From: an uncultured Streptococcus sp.
GTDB taxonomy: Bacteria > Bacillota > Bacilli > Lactobacillales > Streptococcaceae
Direction: 5' to 3'
DNA: 64,000 nt
Assembly: GCF_901875575.1 (NCBI RefSeq)
Contig: NZ_CABFMF010000011.1
Coordinates: 124,001-188,000, forward strand
Part shown: positions 1 through 8,284 of the stretch, in pieces
Layout: each line of letters opens with the position of its first letter
How positions within the stretch are numbered: the stretch's first letter is position 1
The notes under the pieces: generated by a model
Told to the model about the DNA's origin: nothing
What the model saw: only the letters and a program-made list of their open reading frames with translations
Database searches by the model: none
Position numbers and translations under genes: made by a program

Positions 1-1
1 C

Positions 2-1096
2 TTTATCTATGAAGGATTCCTTTCGGCACTTACTGGCGAATTCAGCGCTTCTGAGGACTTTGTAGCTACTCCAGCCAACATGAGCGAAATGATCAATGCA
101 GAACATCATAAGTCTGTAGCTGGTCATGTGGCAACTGAGGACATTACTTTTGGTTATTGTACAGAGATTATGGTAGCTCTTAAGCATGGACCAACTTATA
201 TCAAAGATTTTGATTATGAGGAATTCCGTAACTATTTGAACGAGCTTGGAGATTCACTCCTTGTTGTTAATGACGATGAAATCGTTAAAGTTCATATTCA
301 TACAGAAGACCCAGGTTTGGTCATGCAAGAGGGTCTTAAATATGGTAGCTTGGTCAAGGTAAAAGTGGACAACATGCGTAACCAACATGAAGCGCAAGTT
401 GAAAAGGAAGCATCTCAAGTTAGTCAACTTACTGAGGAAAAAGAATTTGCTCTCATTGCCGTAGTGGCTGGTCAAGGCTTGGCAGATATCTTCCGTGCCC
501 AAGGTGTGGATTATGTCATCGAAGGTGGGCAAACCATGAACCCTTCGACAGAGGACTTTATCAAGGCTGTTGAACAGGTCAATGCTCGAAACATTATCTT
601 CTTACCAAACAATAAGAATATCTTTATGGCAGCCCAATCTGCTGCAGAAGTTTTAGATCAACCAGCAGTAGTTGTTGAAACTCGTACTTTGCCACAAGGC
701 TTGACAAGTCTTCTTGCCTTTGACCCAAGTAAGTCAATCGAAGAAAACAAAGAACGTATGACAGTAGCCCTTAGTGATGTAGTCAGCGGAAGTGTTACAA
801 CAGCGGTTCGTGATACAACTATCGATGGCTTAGAAATCCATGAAAATGACAATCTTGGAATGGTGGATGGGAAAATCCTCGTATCAAATCCTGATATGCA
901 CCAAACCTTGACAGAAACATTGAAACATATGTTAGACGAAGATAGTGAAATCGTAACCTTCTATGTCGGTGAAGACGGAAGCGAAGAACTTGCCAATGAA
1001 ATTGCTCAAGAAATCGCTGAAGAGTTTGAAGATGTAGAGGTCGAAATTCACCAAGGACAACAACCTGTTTACCCATACCTATTTAGTGTAGAATAA
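2..1096 (+). CDS. fakA: FakA/YloV-type DAK2-domain fatty acid kinase, 3' part
   Basis: The reading frame is open from base 2, so the gene begins upstream; the first internal ATG at 80 is not a plausible start. About 364 C-terminal residues remain of a family usually about 550 long. What is visible is the end of the DAK2 (dihydroxyacetone-kinase-like) ATP-binding domain and the DegV/EDD-like C-terminal half (for example FLPNNKNI and VVETRTLPQG). Family members phosphorylate fatty acids bound to FakB proteins so that host lipids can enter phospholipid synthesis. The assignment is from family resemblance; the catalytic N-terminus is outside the window. A hairpin terminator follows directly. Confidence 0.85.
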   Translation, partial: FIYEGFLSALTGEFSASEDFVATPANMSEMINAEHHKSVAGHVATEDITFGYCTEIMVALKHGPTYIKDFDYEEFRNYLNELGDSLLVVNDDEIVKVHIHTEDPGLVMQEGLKYGSLVKVKVDNMRNQHEAQVEKEASQVSQLTEEKEFALIAVVAGQGLADIFRAQGVDYVIEGGQTMNPSTEDFIKAVEQVNARNIIFLPNNKNIFMAAQSAAEVLDQPAVVVETRTLPQGLTSLLAFDPSKSIEENKERMTVALSDVVSGSVTTAVRDTTIDGLEIHENDNLGMVDGKILVSNPDMHQTLTETLKHMLDEDSEIVTFYVGEDGSEELANEIAQEIAEEFEDVEVEIHQGQQPVYPYLFSVE

Positions 1097-1104
1097 GATG
1101 AATG

Positions 1105-1129
1105 AAGAACTGAGAAATCAGTTCTTTTT
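1105..1129 (+). terminator. Intrinsic terminator after fakA
   Basis: A 7-bp perfect stem (1107-1113 with 1118-1124) with a GAAA loop is followed by a T run. It separates the kinase gene from the ilv genes. Confidence 0.8.
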
Positions 1130-1194
1130 GTATTTTAAGAAAAAAATGGTATATTTCATATAAAAATATTATTCATAAACAAACGTTAAAATAG

Positions 1195-1209
1195 AAAATT
1201 CAGAAAATT
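1195..1209 (+). promoter_or_regulatory. CodY-like box upstream of ilvB
   Basis: The sequence AAAATTCAGAAAATT matches 13 of 15 positions of the CodY consensus AATTTTCWGAAAATT. A second, weaker match (11 of 15) lies at 1226-1240 between the -35 and -10 of the ilvB promoter. CodY represses branched-chain amino-acid synthesis in Gram-positive bacteria when isoleucine, leucine and valine are plentiful, so the site fits its position. Binding is inferred. Confidence 0.6.
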
Positions 1210-1221
1210 TCTTCTTTTATC

Positions 1222-1249
1222 TTGAAAATTTTTGAAAAAATGGTATGAT
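1222..1249 (+). promoter_or_regulatory. Probable ilvB promoter
   Basis: TTGAAA at 1222-1227, a 16-nt spacer and TATGAT at 1244-1249 form a good vegetative promoter. The weaker CodY-like box overlaps its spacer, a position where a repressor would block RNA polymerase. Confidence 0.65.
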
Positions 1250-1287
1250 AGTAACAAGTTATTTTTAAGAGAAAAGAAAGGGGAATA

Positions 1288-2988
1288 ATGGAGAAAATCA
1301 GTTTAGAATCTCCTAAGACGGGGTCTGACCTAGTATTGGAAACACTTCGTGATTTGGGAGTTGATACCATTTTTGGTTATCCTGGTGGTGCAGTCTTGCC
1401 TTTTTACGATGCAATATATAGCTTTAAAGGCATTCGACATATTTTAGGTCGCCATGAGCAGGGTTGTTTACATTCAGCTGAGGGTTACGCCAAATCAACT
1501 GGAAAGTTGGGTGTTGCTGTCGTCACAAGTGGACCGGGAGCAACAAATGCCATTACAGGGATTGCTGATGCCATGAGTGATAGCGTTCCCCTTTTGGTCT
1601 TTACAGGTCAGGTAGCTCGAGCTGGAATTGGGAAAGACGCTTTTCAAGAAGCGGATATTGTCGGGATTACCATGCCAATCACCAAATACAACTATCAGGT
1701 ACGTGAGACGGCAGATATTCCTCGAATTGTGACGGAGGCAGTGCATATTGCTACAACAGGCCGACCAGGACCGGTCGTCATCGACCTTCCTAAAGATGTT
1801 TCTGCTTTAGAGACTGACTTCATTTATTCACCTGAGGTAAATTTACCAAGTTATCAACCGACTCTTGAGCCTAATGATATGCAGATTAAGAAAATCCTGA
1901 AGCAACTATCAAAGGCTAAAAAACCGGTATTACTAGCAGGTGGTGGAATTAGTTATGCAGAAGCTGCTGCAGAATTAAATGAATTTGCAGAGCGCTATCA
2001 AATTCCCGTTGTGACGAGTCTTTTAGGTCAGGGAACAATTGCAACTAGTCATCCTCTTTTCCTTGGAATGGGAGGGATGCATGGCTCATTTGCAGCTAAC
2101 ATTGCCATGACTGAAGCAGATTTTATGATTAATATTGGTTCCCGTTTTGATGATCGTTTAACTGGAAATCCTAAGACCTTTGCTAAAAATGCTAAGGTTG
2201 CCCATATTGATATTGATCCAGCAGAGATTGGAAAGATTATCAATGTGGATATCCCAGTTGTTGGTGATGCTAAGAAGGCCTTGCAAATGCTACTAGCAGA
2301 ACCGACAGTTCATAACAATACTGAAAAGTGGATTGAAAAAGTCACAAAAGATAAAGAGCGTGTTCGTTCTTATGATAAGAAAGAACGAGTCGTTCAACCT
2401 CAAGCCGTTATTGAGCGAATTGGTGAGTTGACCAAGGGAGATGCCATTGTTGTCACAGATGTTGGGCAACATCAGATGTGGACAGCCCAGTATTATCCAT
2501 ATCAAAATGAACGTCAGTTGGTTACATCAGGTGGTTTGGGAACCATGGGCTTTGGGATCCCAGCAGCAATTGGAGCTAAAATTGCGAATCCTGACAAGGA
2601 AGTTGTCTTGTTTGTTGGTGATGGTGGTTTTCAAATGACCAACCAAGAATTGGCGATTCTGAACATTTATAAGGTTCCAATCAAGGTTGTGATTCTCAAC
2701 AATCACTCGCTTGGGATGGTTCGCCAGTGGCAGGAAGCTTTCTATGAAGGTAGAACTTCAGAATCTGTTTTTGATGTCCTTCCTGACTTTCAGCTGATGG
2801 CACAGGCTTATGGAATTAAAAACTATAAGTTTGATAATCCTGAGACTCTAGAAGAGGATCTTAAGGTTATAACTGAGGATATCCCAATGCTAATTGAAGT
2901 TGATATTTCTCGTAAGGAGCAAGTTTTACCAATGGTACCAGCTGGCAAGAGTAATCATGAGATGTTGGGGGTGAAATTCCATGCGTAG
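1288..2988 (+). CDS. ilvB: Acetolactate synthase large subunit
   Basis: A 566-residue thiamine-diphosphate enzyme that joins two pyruvates to acetolactate, or pyruvate and 2-oxobutyrate to acetohydroxybutyrate, the first common step of valine, leucine and isoleucine synthesis. The N-terminal TPP-binding region carries the activating glutamate in GRHEQ (Glu57). The C-terminal TPP/Mg motif is GDGGFQMTNQE followed by ILNNHSLGM. Length is normal for the family. The start has a strong AAAGGGG ribosome site. The gene overlaps ilvH by 8 nt, which suggests translational coupling of the catalytic and regulatory subunits. Confidence 0.96.
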   Translation: MEKISLESPKTGSDLVLETLRDLGVDTIFGYPGGAVLPFYDAIYSFKGIRHILGRHEQGCLHSAEGYAKSTGKLGVAVVTSGPGATNAITGIADAMSDSVPLLVFTGQVARAGIGKDAFQEADIVGITMPITKYNYQVRETADIPRIVTEAVHIATTGRPGPVVIDLPKDVSALETDFIYSPEVNLPSYQPTLEPNDMQIKKILKQLSKAKKPVLLAGGGISYAEAAAELNEFAERYQIPVVTSLLGQGTIATSHPLFLGMGGMHGSFAANIAMTEADFMINIGSRFDDRLTGNPKTFAKNAKVAHIDIDPAEIGKIINVDIPVVGDAKKALQMLLAEPTVHNNTEKWIEKVTKDKERVRSYDKKERVVQPQAVIERIGELTKGDAIVVTDVGQHQMWTAQYYPYQNERQLVTSGGLGTMGFGIPAAIGAKIANPDKEVVLFVGDGGFQMTNQELAILNIYKVPIKVVILNNHSLGMVRQWQEAFYEGRTSESVFDVLPDFQLMAQAYGIKNYKFDNPETLEEDLKVITEDIPMLIEVDISRKEQVLPMVPAGKSNHEMLGVKFHA

Positions 2989-3457
2989 AATGTTAACAGC
3001 TAAACTACAGAATCGTTCAGGTGTTCTTAACCGCTTTACAGGAGTCTTGTCTCGTCGTCAGGTTAATATTGAGAGCATCTCAGTTGGAATTACAGAAGAT
3101 CCAAATGTATCACGTATTACCATTATTATTGATGTAGCTTCTCACGATGAAGTGGAGCAAATCATCAAGCAACTCAATCGCCAGATTGATGTGATTCGCA
3201 TTCGAGATATTACAGACAAACCCCATTTGGAGCGTGAGGTTATTTTGGTCAAGGTTTCAGCCCCAGCTGAAAAACGGGCAGAAATTTTAGCCATTATTCA
3301 ACCATTCCGTGCAACAGTGGTAGATGTGGCACCGAGCTCAATTACCATTCAGATGACTGGGAATGCTGAAAAGAGCGAGGCTCTATTACGAGTTATTCGA
3401 CCTTATGGTATTCGAAATATTGCTCGTACGGGTGCAACTGGATTTACCCGCGATTAA
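2981..3457 (+). CDS. ilvH: Acetolactate synthase small (regulatory) subunit
   Basis: A 158-residue protein with an N-terminal ACT domain (LTAKLQNRSGVLNRFTGVLS), the module that binds valine for feedback inhibition, and the conserved C-terminal half ending in GIRNIARTG. It pairs with IlvB, whose gene it overlaps by 8 nt. Length is typical. A BOX-type repeat starts on the base after its stop codon, so a secondary structure in the mRNA separates ilvBH from ilvC. Confidence 0.95.
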   Translation: MRRMLTAKLQNRSGVLNRFTGVLSRRQVNIESISVGITEDPNVSRITIIIDVASHDEVEQIIKQLNRQIDVIRIRDITDKPHLEREVILVKVSAPAEKRAEILAIIQPFRATVVDVAPSSITIQMTGNAEKSEALLRVIRPYGIRNIARTGATGFTRD

Positions 3458-3569
3458 TACTCTTCGAAAATCTCTTCAAACTACGTCAACTCTATCTGCA
3501 ACCTCAAAACAGTGTTTTGAGCAACCTGCGGCTAGCTTCCTAGTTTGCACTTTGATTTTCATTGAGTAT
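3458..3569 (+). repeat. BOX element, shortened (partial boxA-boxB joined to boxC)
   Basis: It begins TACTCTTCGAAAATCTCTTC (boxA end) and finishes TTTTCATTGAGTA (boxC end). The sequence typical of the boxA/boxB junction, present in the full copy at 32394, is missing, so the two modules appear fused. BOX elements are non-coding hairpin-forming repeats of pneumococcus and its relatives. This copy abuts the ilvH stop codon and lies between ilvH and ilvC. Confidence 0.85.
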
Positions 3570-3636
3570 AAAAATCCAACTTAAATTTGTTAAACCAGCC
3601 TAAAAGACAATAAATAATAGAAAAGAGAGAAAAACA

Positions 3637-4659
3637 ATGGCAGTTCAAATGGAATACGAAAAAGATGTTAAAGTAGCAGCACTTGACGGTAAAAAAATCG
3701 CCGTTATCGGTTATGGATCACAAGGTCATGCCCATGCTCAAAACTTGCGTGATTCAGGTCGTGACGTTATTATCGGTGTACGTCCAGGTAAATCTTTTGA
3801 TAAAGCAAAGGAAGATGGATTTGACACTTATACAGTAGCAGAAGCTACTAAATTAGCTGATGTTATCATGATTTTGGCGCCAGATGAAATTCAACAAGAA
3901 CTTTACGAGGCAGAAATCGCTCCAAACTTGGAAGCTGGTAATGCAGTTGGATTTGCCCATGGTTTCAACATTCACTTTGAATTTATCAAAGTTCCTGCAG
4001 ATGTAGATGTCTTCATGTGTGCTCCTAAAGGACCTGGACATTTGGTACGCCGTACTTACGAAGAAGGATTTGGTGTTCCAGCTCTTTATGCAGTATACCA
4101 AGATGCAACAGGAAATGCGAAAAACATTGCCATGGACTGGTGTAAAGGAGTTGGTGCGGCTCGTGTTGGTCTTCTTGAAACAACATACAAAGAAGAAACT
4201 GAAGAAGATTTGTTTGGTGAACAAGCTGTACTTTGTGGTGGTTTGACTGCCCTTATCGAAGCAGGTTTTGAAGTCTTGACAGAAGCAGGTTATGCTCCAG
4301 AATTGGCTTACTTTGAAGTTCTTCACGAAATGAAATTGATCGTTGATTTGATTTATGAAGGTGGATTCAAGAAAATGCGTCAATCTATTTCAAATACTGC
4401 TGAGTACGGTGACTATGTATCAGGTCCACGTGTGATTACTGAGCAAGTTAAAGAAAACATGAAAGCTGTATTGGCAGATATCCAAAATGGTACTTTTGCA
4501 AATGACTTTGTAAATGACTATAAAGCTGGCCGTCCAAAATTGACTGCTTACCGTGAACAAGCAGCCAATCTTGAAATTGAAAAAGTTGGTGCAGAATTGC
4601 GTAAAGCAATGCCATTCGTTGGTAAAAACGACGATGATGCATTCAAAATCTATAACTAA
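3637..4659 (+). CDS. ilvC: Ketol-acid reductoisomerase (NADP+)
   Basis: A 340-residue class I enzyme that isomerises and reduces acetolactate or acetohydroxybutyrate, the second step of branched-chain amino-acid synthesis. The Rossmann motif GYGSQGHAHAQNLRDSG is near residue 27. The C-terminal knotted domain contains the metal-binding EETEEDLFGEQ segment. AGAGAGAAAAAC before the ATG is the ribosome site. The preceding BOX element separates it from ilvH by about 180 nt, but co-transcription is likely because no strong terminator is seen. Confidence 0.96.
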   Translation: MAVQMEYEKDVKVAALDGKKIAVIGYGSQGHAHAQNLRDSGRDVIIGVRPGKSFDKAKEDGFDTYTVAEATKLADVIMILAPDEIQQELYEAEIAPNLEAGNAVGFAHGFNIHFEFIKVPADVDVFMCAPKGPGHLVRRTYEEGFGVPALYAVYQDATGNAKNIAMDWCKGVGAARVGLLETTYKEETEEDLFGEQAVLCGGLTALIEAGFEVLTEAGYAPELAYFEVLHEMKLIVDLIYEGGFKKMRQSISNTAEYGDYVSGPRVITEQVKENMKAVLADIQNGTFANDFVNDYKAGRPKLTAYREQAANLEIEKVGAELRKAMPFVGKNDDDAFKIYN

Positions 4660-4742
4660 TTAGAGAGCAAAGAATTTTGCGAAAACTTTAGCTTCAGCTA
4701 TTCGTGGGATATTAGTTGTACTTATTTAGGGGTTGAAATCAT

Positions 4743-5099
4743 ATGAATATTACCAATTTGTTTTCTATCAAGACAGGATGTGATGAAACTGATAGGCAAC
4801 TGCAAAAATTATTTTTTCAGTTGGATTTACAATTGGGAGAATTGACAGATCAACTAAGAAAATTAGATTCTGATTTTGTTCCTCGTAGTCAATTTGTAGA
4901 CACCTTGGATTTGAATGATGTAGAATATAAAGAAATTTTAAACTATTTTATCTTCCATCGTAATGATAGTGAAGAAAGTTTGGCAGAATGGTTATATGAT
5001 TGGATTTCCACAAATCGTTATGAACTTCCTAAAGAGTTTTCAATTCGTATGGCTCATACATATCATGAAAGTGTTGCTGAAGTTTTCGGAGATGAATAA
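4743..5099 (+). CDS. Conserved small protein of the ilv cluster, function unknown
   Basis: A 118-residue acidic, soluble protein with no signal peptide or membrane segment. It is predicted mostly helical, with a heptad-like stretch near residues 20-45 (DRQLQKLFFQLDLQLGELTDQL). I recognise no domain. It lies between ilvC and ilvA on the same strand and is followed by a terminator, so it is probably co-transcribed with ilvC. The same arrangement is, as I recall, found in pneumococcus. A metabolic role is possible only by association. Confidence 0.75.
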   Translation: MNITNLFSIKTGCDETDRQLQKLFFQLDLQLGELTDQLRKLDSDFVPRSQFVDTLDLNDVEYKEILNYFIFHRNDSEESLAEWLYDWISTNRYELPKEFSIRMAHTYHESVAEVFGDE

Positions 5100-5101
5100 C
5101 T

Positions 5102-5128
5102 AAAAACAGTCATTAGTGACTGTTTTTT
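5102..5128 (+). terminator. Intrinsic terminator before ilvA
   Basis: Stem CAGTCA / TGACTG with loop TTAG, extended by A-T pairs into a run of six T. It lies 20 nt before the ilvA start, so it may attenuate rather than fully stop transcription into ilvA. Confidence 0.8.
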
Positions 5129-5147
5129 ATAGAAAAAGAGGTTTTGT

Positions 5148-6398
5148 ATGTTAAGTTCAAAAGATATAATCAAGGCTCACAAGGTTTTGAATGGTGTTGT
5201 CGTTAATACACCGCTTGATTATGACCATTATTTATCGGAGAAGTATGGTGCTAAGATTTATTTGAAAAAGGAAAATGCTCAACGTGTTCGTTCCTTTAAA
5301 ATTCGTGGTGCCTATTATGCCATTTCCCAGCTCAGCAAGGAAGAGCGTGAGCGTGGGGTAGTCTGCGCTTCTGCGGGAAATCATGCGCAGGGAGTAGCCT
5401 ATACCTGTAATGAAATGAAAATTCCTGCTACTATCTTTATGCCCATTACTACGCCACAACAAAAAATTGGTCAGGTTCGCTTTTTTGGTGGGAACTTTGT
5501 CACTATCAAATTGATTGGCGATACCTTCGATGCATCTGCTAAAGCAGCTCAAGATTTCACAGTGTCTGAAAATCGTACTTTTATTGATCCCTTTGATGAT
5601 ATCAATGTTCAAGCAGGTCAAGGTACAGTTGCTTATGAGATTTTAGAAGAAGCTAGGAAAGAATCGATTGATTTTGATGCTGTCTTAGTTCCTGTTGGAG
5701 GTGGTGGTCTCATTGCTGGGGTTTCAACTTATATCAAGGAAACAAATCCAGAAATTGAAGTCATTGGTGTAGAAGCAAATGGAGCCCGTTCCATGAAGGC
5801 TGCCTTTGATGCTGGTGGGCCTGTTAAACTCAAAGAAATTGATAAATTTGCAGATGGGATTGCTGTACAAAAGGTGGGACAGTTGACCTATGAGGCAACT
5901 CGTCAACATGTTCAAACTTTGGTAGGTGTTGATGAGGGATTGATTTCTGAAACCTTGATTGACCTCTACTCTAAGCAAGGGATTGTTGCTGAGCCTGCTG
6001 GAGCTACTAGTATTGCATCTTTAGAGGTCTTGTCTGATTATATCAAAGGGAAAACAATCTGTTGTATCATTTCTGGAGGAAATAATGATATCAACCGTAT
6101 GCCAGAAATGGAAGAGCGTGCCTTGATTTATGATGGTATCAAGCATTACTTTGTGGTGAATTTTCCACAGCGTCCAGGAGCTTTGCGTGAATTTGTAAAT
6201 GATATCTTAGGGCCAAATGATGATATCACACGTTTTGAATATATCAAACGAGCTAGTAAGGGGACAGGTCCAGTATTGATTGGAATCGCTTTGGCAGATA
6301 AGCATGATTATGCAGGATTGATTCGTCGAATGGAAGGATTTGATCCTGCTTATATTAACTTAAATGGGAATGAAACGCTCTATAATATGCTTGTCTGA
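5148..6398 (+). CDS. ilvA: Threonine dehydratase (biosynthetic type)
   Basis: A 416-residue PLP enzyme that deaminates threonine to 2-oxobutyrate, the isoleucine-specific entry step. The PLP lysine is in SFKIRGA (Lys51) and the phosphate loop is VGGGGLIAG. The C-terminal ~80 residues (HYFVVNFPQRPGALREFVND) form a single ACT-like regulatory domain, as in the shorter Gram-positive enzymes. It completes the Ile/Val/Leu cluster that starts at ilvB. The start is set by the AGAGG site 7 nt upstream. Confidence 0.95.
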   Translation: MLSSKDIIKAHKVLNGVVVNTPLDYDHYLSEKYGAKIYLKKENAQRVRSFKIRGAYYAISQLSKEERERGVVCASAGNHAQGVAYTCNEMKIPATIFMPITTPQQKIGQVRFFGGNFVTIKLIGDTFDASAKAAQDFTVSENRTFIDPFDDINVQAGQGTVAYEILEEARKESIDFDAVLVPVGGGGLIAGVSTYIKETNPEIEVIGVEANGARSMKAAFDAGGPVKLKEIDKFADGIAVQKVGQLTYEATRQHVQTLVGVDEGLISETLIDLYSKQGIVAEPAGATSIASLEVLSDYIKGKTICCIISGGNNDINRMPEMEERALIYDGIKHYFVVNFPQRPGALREFVNDILGPNDDITRFEYIKRASKGTGPVLIGIALADKHDYAGLIRRMEGFDPAYINLNGNETLYNMLV

Positions 6399-6424
6399 GG
6401 ACTAATAAAAAAATATCATATTAT

Positions 6425-6453
6425 TTGCATAACTGATGTAACGGTGTTATAAT
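6425..6453 (+). promoter_or_regulatory. Strong promoter inside an inverted repeat
   Basis: TTGCAT at 6425-6430, an exact 17-nt spacer and a consensus TATAAT at 6448-6453. The -10 lies within the left arm of a 14-bp perfect inverted repeat. A transcript would start near 6460 and run through the mini-ORF at 6480. Confidence 0.65.
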
Positions 6454-6531
6454 GAGGGTGAAGAAAGGGGGCGATTCCTATGGACTTAGGAAATCAATCG
6501 TGCTGTTTTTCCGACAACTCATTATAACACC
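6443..6531. repeat. 14-bp perfect inverted repeat flanking a mini-ORF
   Basis: GGTGTTATAATGAG at 6443-6456 is exactly complementary to CTCATTATAACACC at 6518-6531. The 61 bases between hold a ribosome site, a 15-codon ORF and a shorter internal hairpin that puts the ATG in its loop (CCTA/TAGG arms). The unit resembles a small mobile or regulatory cassette; I do not recognise the family. Confidence 0.6.
6480..6527 (+). CDS. Possible 15-residue peptide, unknown
   Basis: An ATG lies 8 nt after a strong AAAGGGGG ribosome site and about 20 nt after the expected transcription start. It would encode MDLGNQSCCFSDNSL, and the ORF ends inside the right arm of the inverted repeat. Two adjacent cysteines are notable. 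The combination of consensus promoter, ribosome site and ATG is better than chance looks like, but a 15-codon ORF can be accidental; it could instead mark a small RNA. Confidence 0.3.
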   Translation: MDLGNQSCCFSDNSL

Positions 6532-7175
6532 TATTATTTTTTGATTCAGAATATATTATTCCAAAAATTAGATTTGCTATATATAAGGAGATTTTTTAGA
6601 ATACTTGGGTTTATATATAGGTAATCATAAATTAGACTAAATATAATAGATATTCGAAAAAATAATCAGTAATTATGAATGAATCGTTTTGAATTAAGTG
6701 AGTGATCAAAGTACTATTGTCAGATGAGAAGTATATAAAATTTTTCAATCTTTACTATAACAAAGGTATAGTCAGTAGTTGTAGAAGGCGTATGGGAAAT
6801 AGTAAAACTTGATAAAGTAAATAAAAAGTACCAGTTGTACAAATGATAAATTTTACTTGAAGACAGGAAAGCAAGACTAAAAGGAGAAAGAAAAGAAATT
6901 TTTTGGAGATAGTATAGGCTGACAACTGTCTCTAATGGACTTGTCGATTTGAAGAGGAAGATAATTAATGAACTGAGAGATAGAACCTGTCTAGCTTAGT
7001 TATGAACTGGTATTTAATATACATGAATAAATTTACATAAAAAAGAGTTAATAATACAATTATTTTAAAGTATTTGCTAATGGTTTTTAGCAAGAAAAAA
7101 CCTATATATTATCGGCTTTAAAAAGATAGTAAGGAAATTCTAAACCATTTATTTTATTGAATATATGTTTTTTTA
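6532..7175. other. AT-rich region without a recognisable gene
   Basis: About 640 bases of very AT-rich sequence with stop codons in all frames on both strands. No ORF with a convincing ribosome site, no RNA gene and no BOX repeat were found. It may be decayed coding sequence, but I could not recognise any protein fragment. Confidence 0.6.
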
Positions 7176-7204
7176 TTGACAAAACACATAAAAACGTATA
7201 CAAT
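7176..7204 (+). promoter_or_regulatory. Promoter of the 71-residue gene
   Basis: Consensus TTGACA at 7176-7181, a 17-nt spacer and TACAAT at 7199-7204, 34 bases before the start codon. It makes the following gene a strong, independent transcription unit. Confidence 0.75.
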
Positions 7205-7237
7205 TAAATATCGTAAAGAAGAAAATAGGAGAAGAAC

Positions 7238-7453
7238 ATGGCTAAGTCAAACTTTGAAAAAGTAGAAACAGTTGTTGGCTGGGTTCGTGATAAGAAAATC
7301 ACAGGCTACCGTATCTCTAAAGAAACGAATGCGCGTGAAATGTCTATCATTGCTCTAGCGCAGGGGCGTGCGAAGGTAAAAAATATTTCATTTGAAACAG
7401 CTCTAGGTTTAATTGATTTCTACGAAAAAAATCATGAAAAATTTGAAGATTAA
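7238..7453 (+). CDS. Small putative helix-turn-helix protein, function unknown
   Basis: 71 residues, no signal peptide or membrane segment, rich in Lys and Glu. Residues 19-50 (KITGYRISKETNAREMSIIA, then LAQGRAKVKNIS) read like a Cro/XRE-type helix-turn-helix, in which a YRISKETN turn precedes a recognition helix. The ribosome site AGGAGAAG is 6 nt upstream. A consensus promoter lies before it and a terminator after it, so it is monocistronic. A DNA-binding role is inferred from pattern only. Confidence 0.7.
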   Translation: MAKSNFEKVETVVGWVRDKKITGYRISKETNAREMSIIALAQGRAKVKNISFETALGLIDFYEKNHEKFED

Positions 7454-7461
7454 TCTTTGGA

Positions 7462-7500
7462 TAACGGCGGAATCCTAATGGGAATCTGCCTTTTCATTTT
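7462..7500 (+). terminator. Terminator after the 71-residue gene
   Basis: An imperfect GGCGGAATCC / GGGAATCTGCC hairpin is followed by TTTTCATTTTT. The stem has mismatches, so strength is uncertain. Confidence 0.55.
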
Positions 7501-7510
7501 TAGGTATAGT

Positions 7511-7539
7511 AAAAGACTGCATGAATCATGCAGTCTTTT
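7511..7539. terminator. Bidirectional terminator between convergent genes
   Basis: AAAAGACTGCATGA and its exact reverse complement are separated by one base, giving A and T runs on both sides. It serves the ABC operon on the minus strand and backs up the terminator of the 71-residue gene. Confidence 0.85.
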
Positions 7540-7543
7540 ACTA

Positions 7544-8284
7544 TTATTTAAGATAGCGTTGGAGAAATTCTTTTGTACGTTCTTCTTTGGGATTGGTAAA
7601 GAGATCTTCTGGATTTCCTTCCTCCGCAATTACGCCCTTATCCATAAAGATGACACGGTGTGATACATCACGGGCAAATTCCATTTCATGTGTTACGACG
7701 ATCATGGTCAAGCCTTCTTGAGCAAGGTCCTGCATGATTTTAAGGACTTCTCCAACCATTTCTGGATCGAGAGCAGATGTTGGTTCATCAAAGAGAATAG
7801 CGTCTGGATTCATTGAGAGGGCACGAGCGATTGCTACACGTTGTTTTTGACCACCTGAGAGTTGTTTGGGTTTTGCCTGCCAGTAGCGTTCCCCCATACC
7901 GACTTTTTCAAGGTTTTCTTTGGCAATTTTTTCAGCTTCTGCGCGTTCGCGTTTAAGAACTGTTGTCTGAGCGACGATTGTGTTTTCAAGAACGTTGAGA
8001 TTTTCAAAGAGGTTAAAAGATTGGAAAACCATTCCCAACTTTTCACGGTACTGGGTAAGGTCATAACCTTTTTCTAATACGTTGCTACCTTGGTAGAGGA
8101 TTTCTCCATCAGTAGGAGTTTCAAGTAAGTTGATAGAACGTAAAAAAGTTGATTTTCCGCTTCCAGAGCTTCCGATGATGGAGATAACCTCTCCCTTGTG
8201 GATAGTCAGAGAGATATCTTTTAAAACTTCATTTTGTCCATAAGATTTTTTGAGGTGTTTGATTTCAAGAATTGGTTGTTTCAT
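7544..8284 (-). CDS. Polar amino-acid ABC transporter ATP-binding protein
   Basis: A 246-residue GlnQ/HisP-type ATPase. Walker A is GSSGSGKST, the signature is LSGGQKQR and Walker B is AILFDEPTSALDP, with the downstream histidine switch VVTHEM. It powers uptake through the fused binding-protein/permease encoded directly upstream; the permease stop and this ATG overlap by one base. The substrate is probably a polar amino acid such as glutamine, glutamate or arginine; which one cannot be told from the sequence. Followed by a bidirectional terminator. Confidence 0.93.
   Translation of the reverse strand: MKQPILEIKHLKKSYGQNEVLKDISLTIHKGEVISIIGSSGSGKSTFLRSINLLETPTDGEILYQGSNVLEKGYDLTQYREKLGMVFQSFNLFENLNVLENTIVAQTTVLKRERAEAEKIAKENLEKVGMGERYWQAKPKQLSGGQKQRVAIARALSMNPDAILFDEPTSALDPEMVGEVLKIMQDLAQEGLTMIVVTHEMEFARDVSHRVIFMDKGVIAEEGNPEDLFTNPKEERTKEFLQRYLK

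Noticed and set aside
3458..3569. First read as a RUP repeat
   Set aside because: The ends and the CGGCAAGGCGA-type core in the sister copies match boxA/boxB/boxC of BOX elements, not the IS630-related RUP.
3853..4383. 176-codon ORF antisense to ilvC
   Set aside because: It lies wholly inside ilvC on the other strand, has no ribosome site, and its residue mix is that of a codon shadow.
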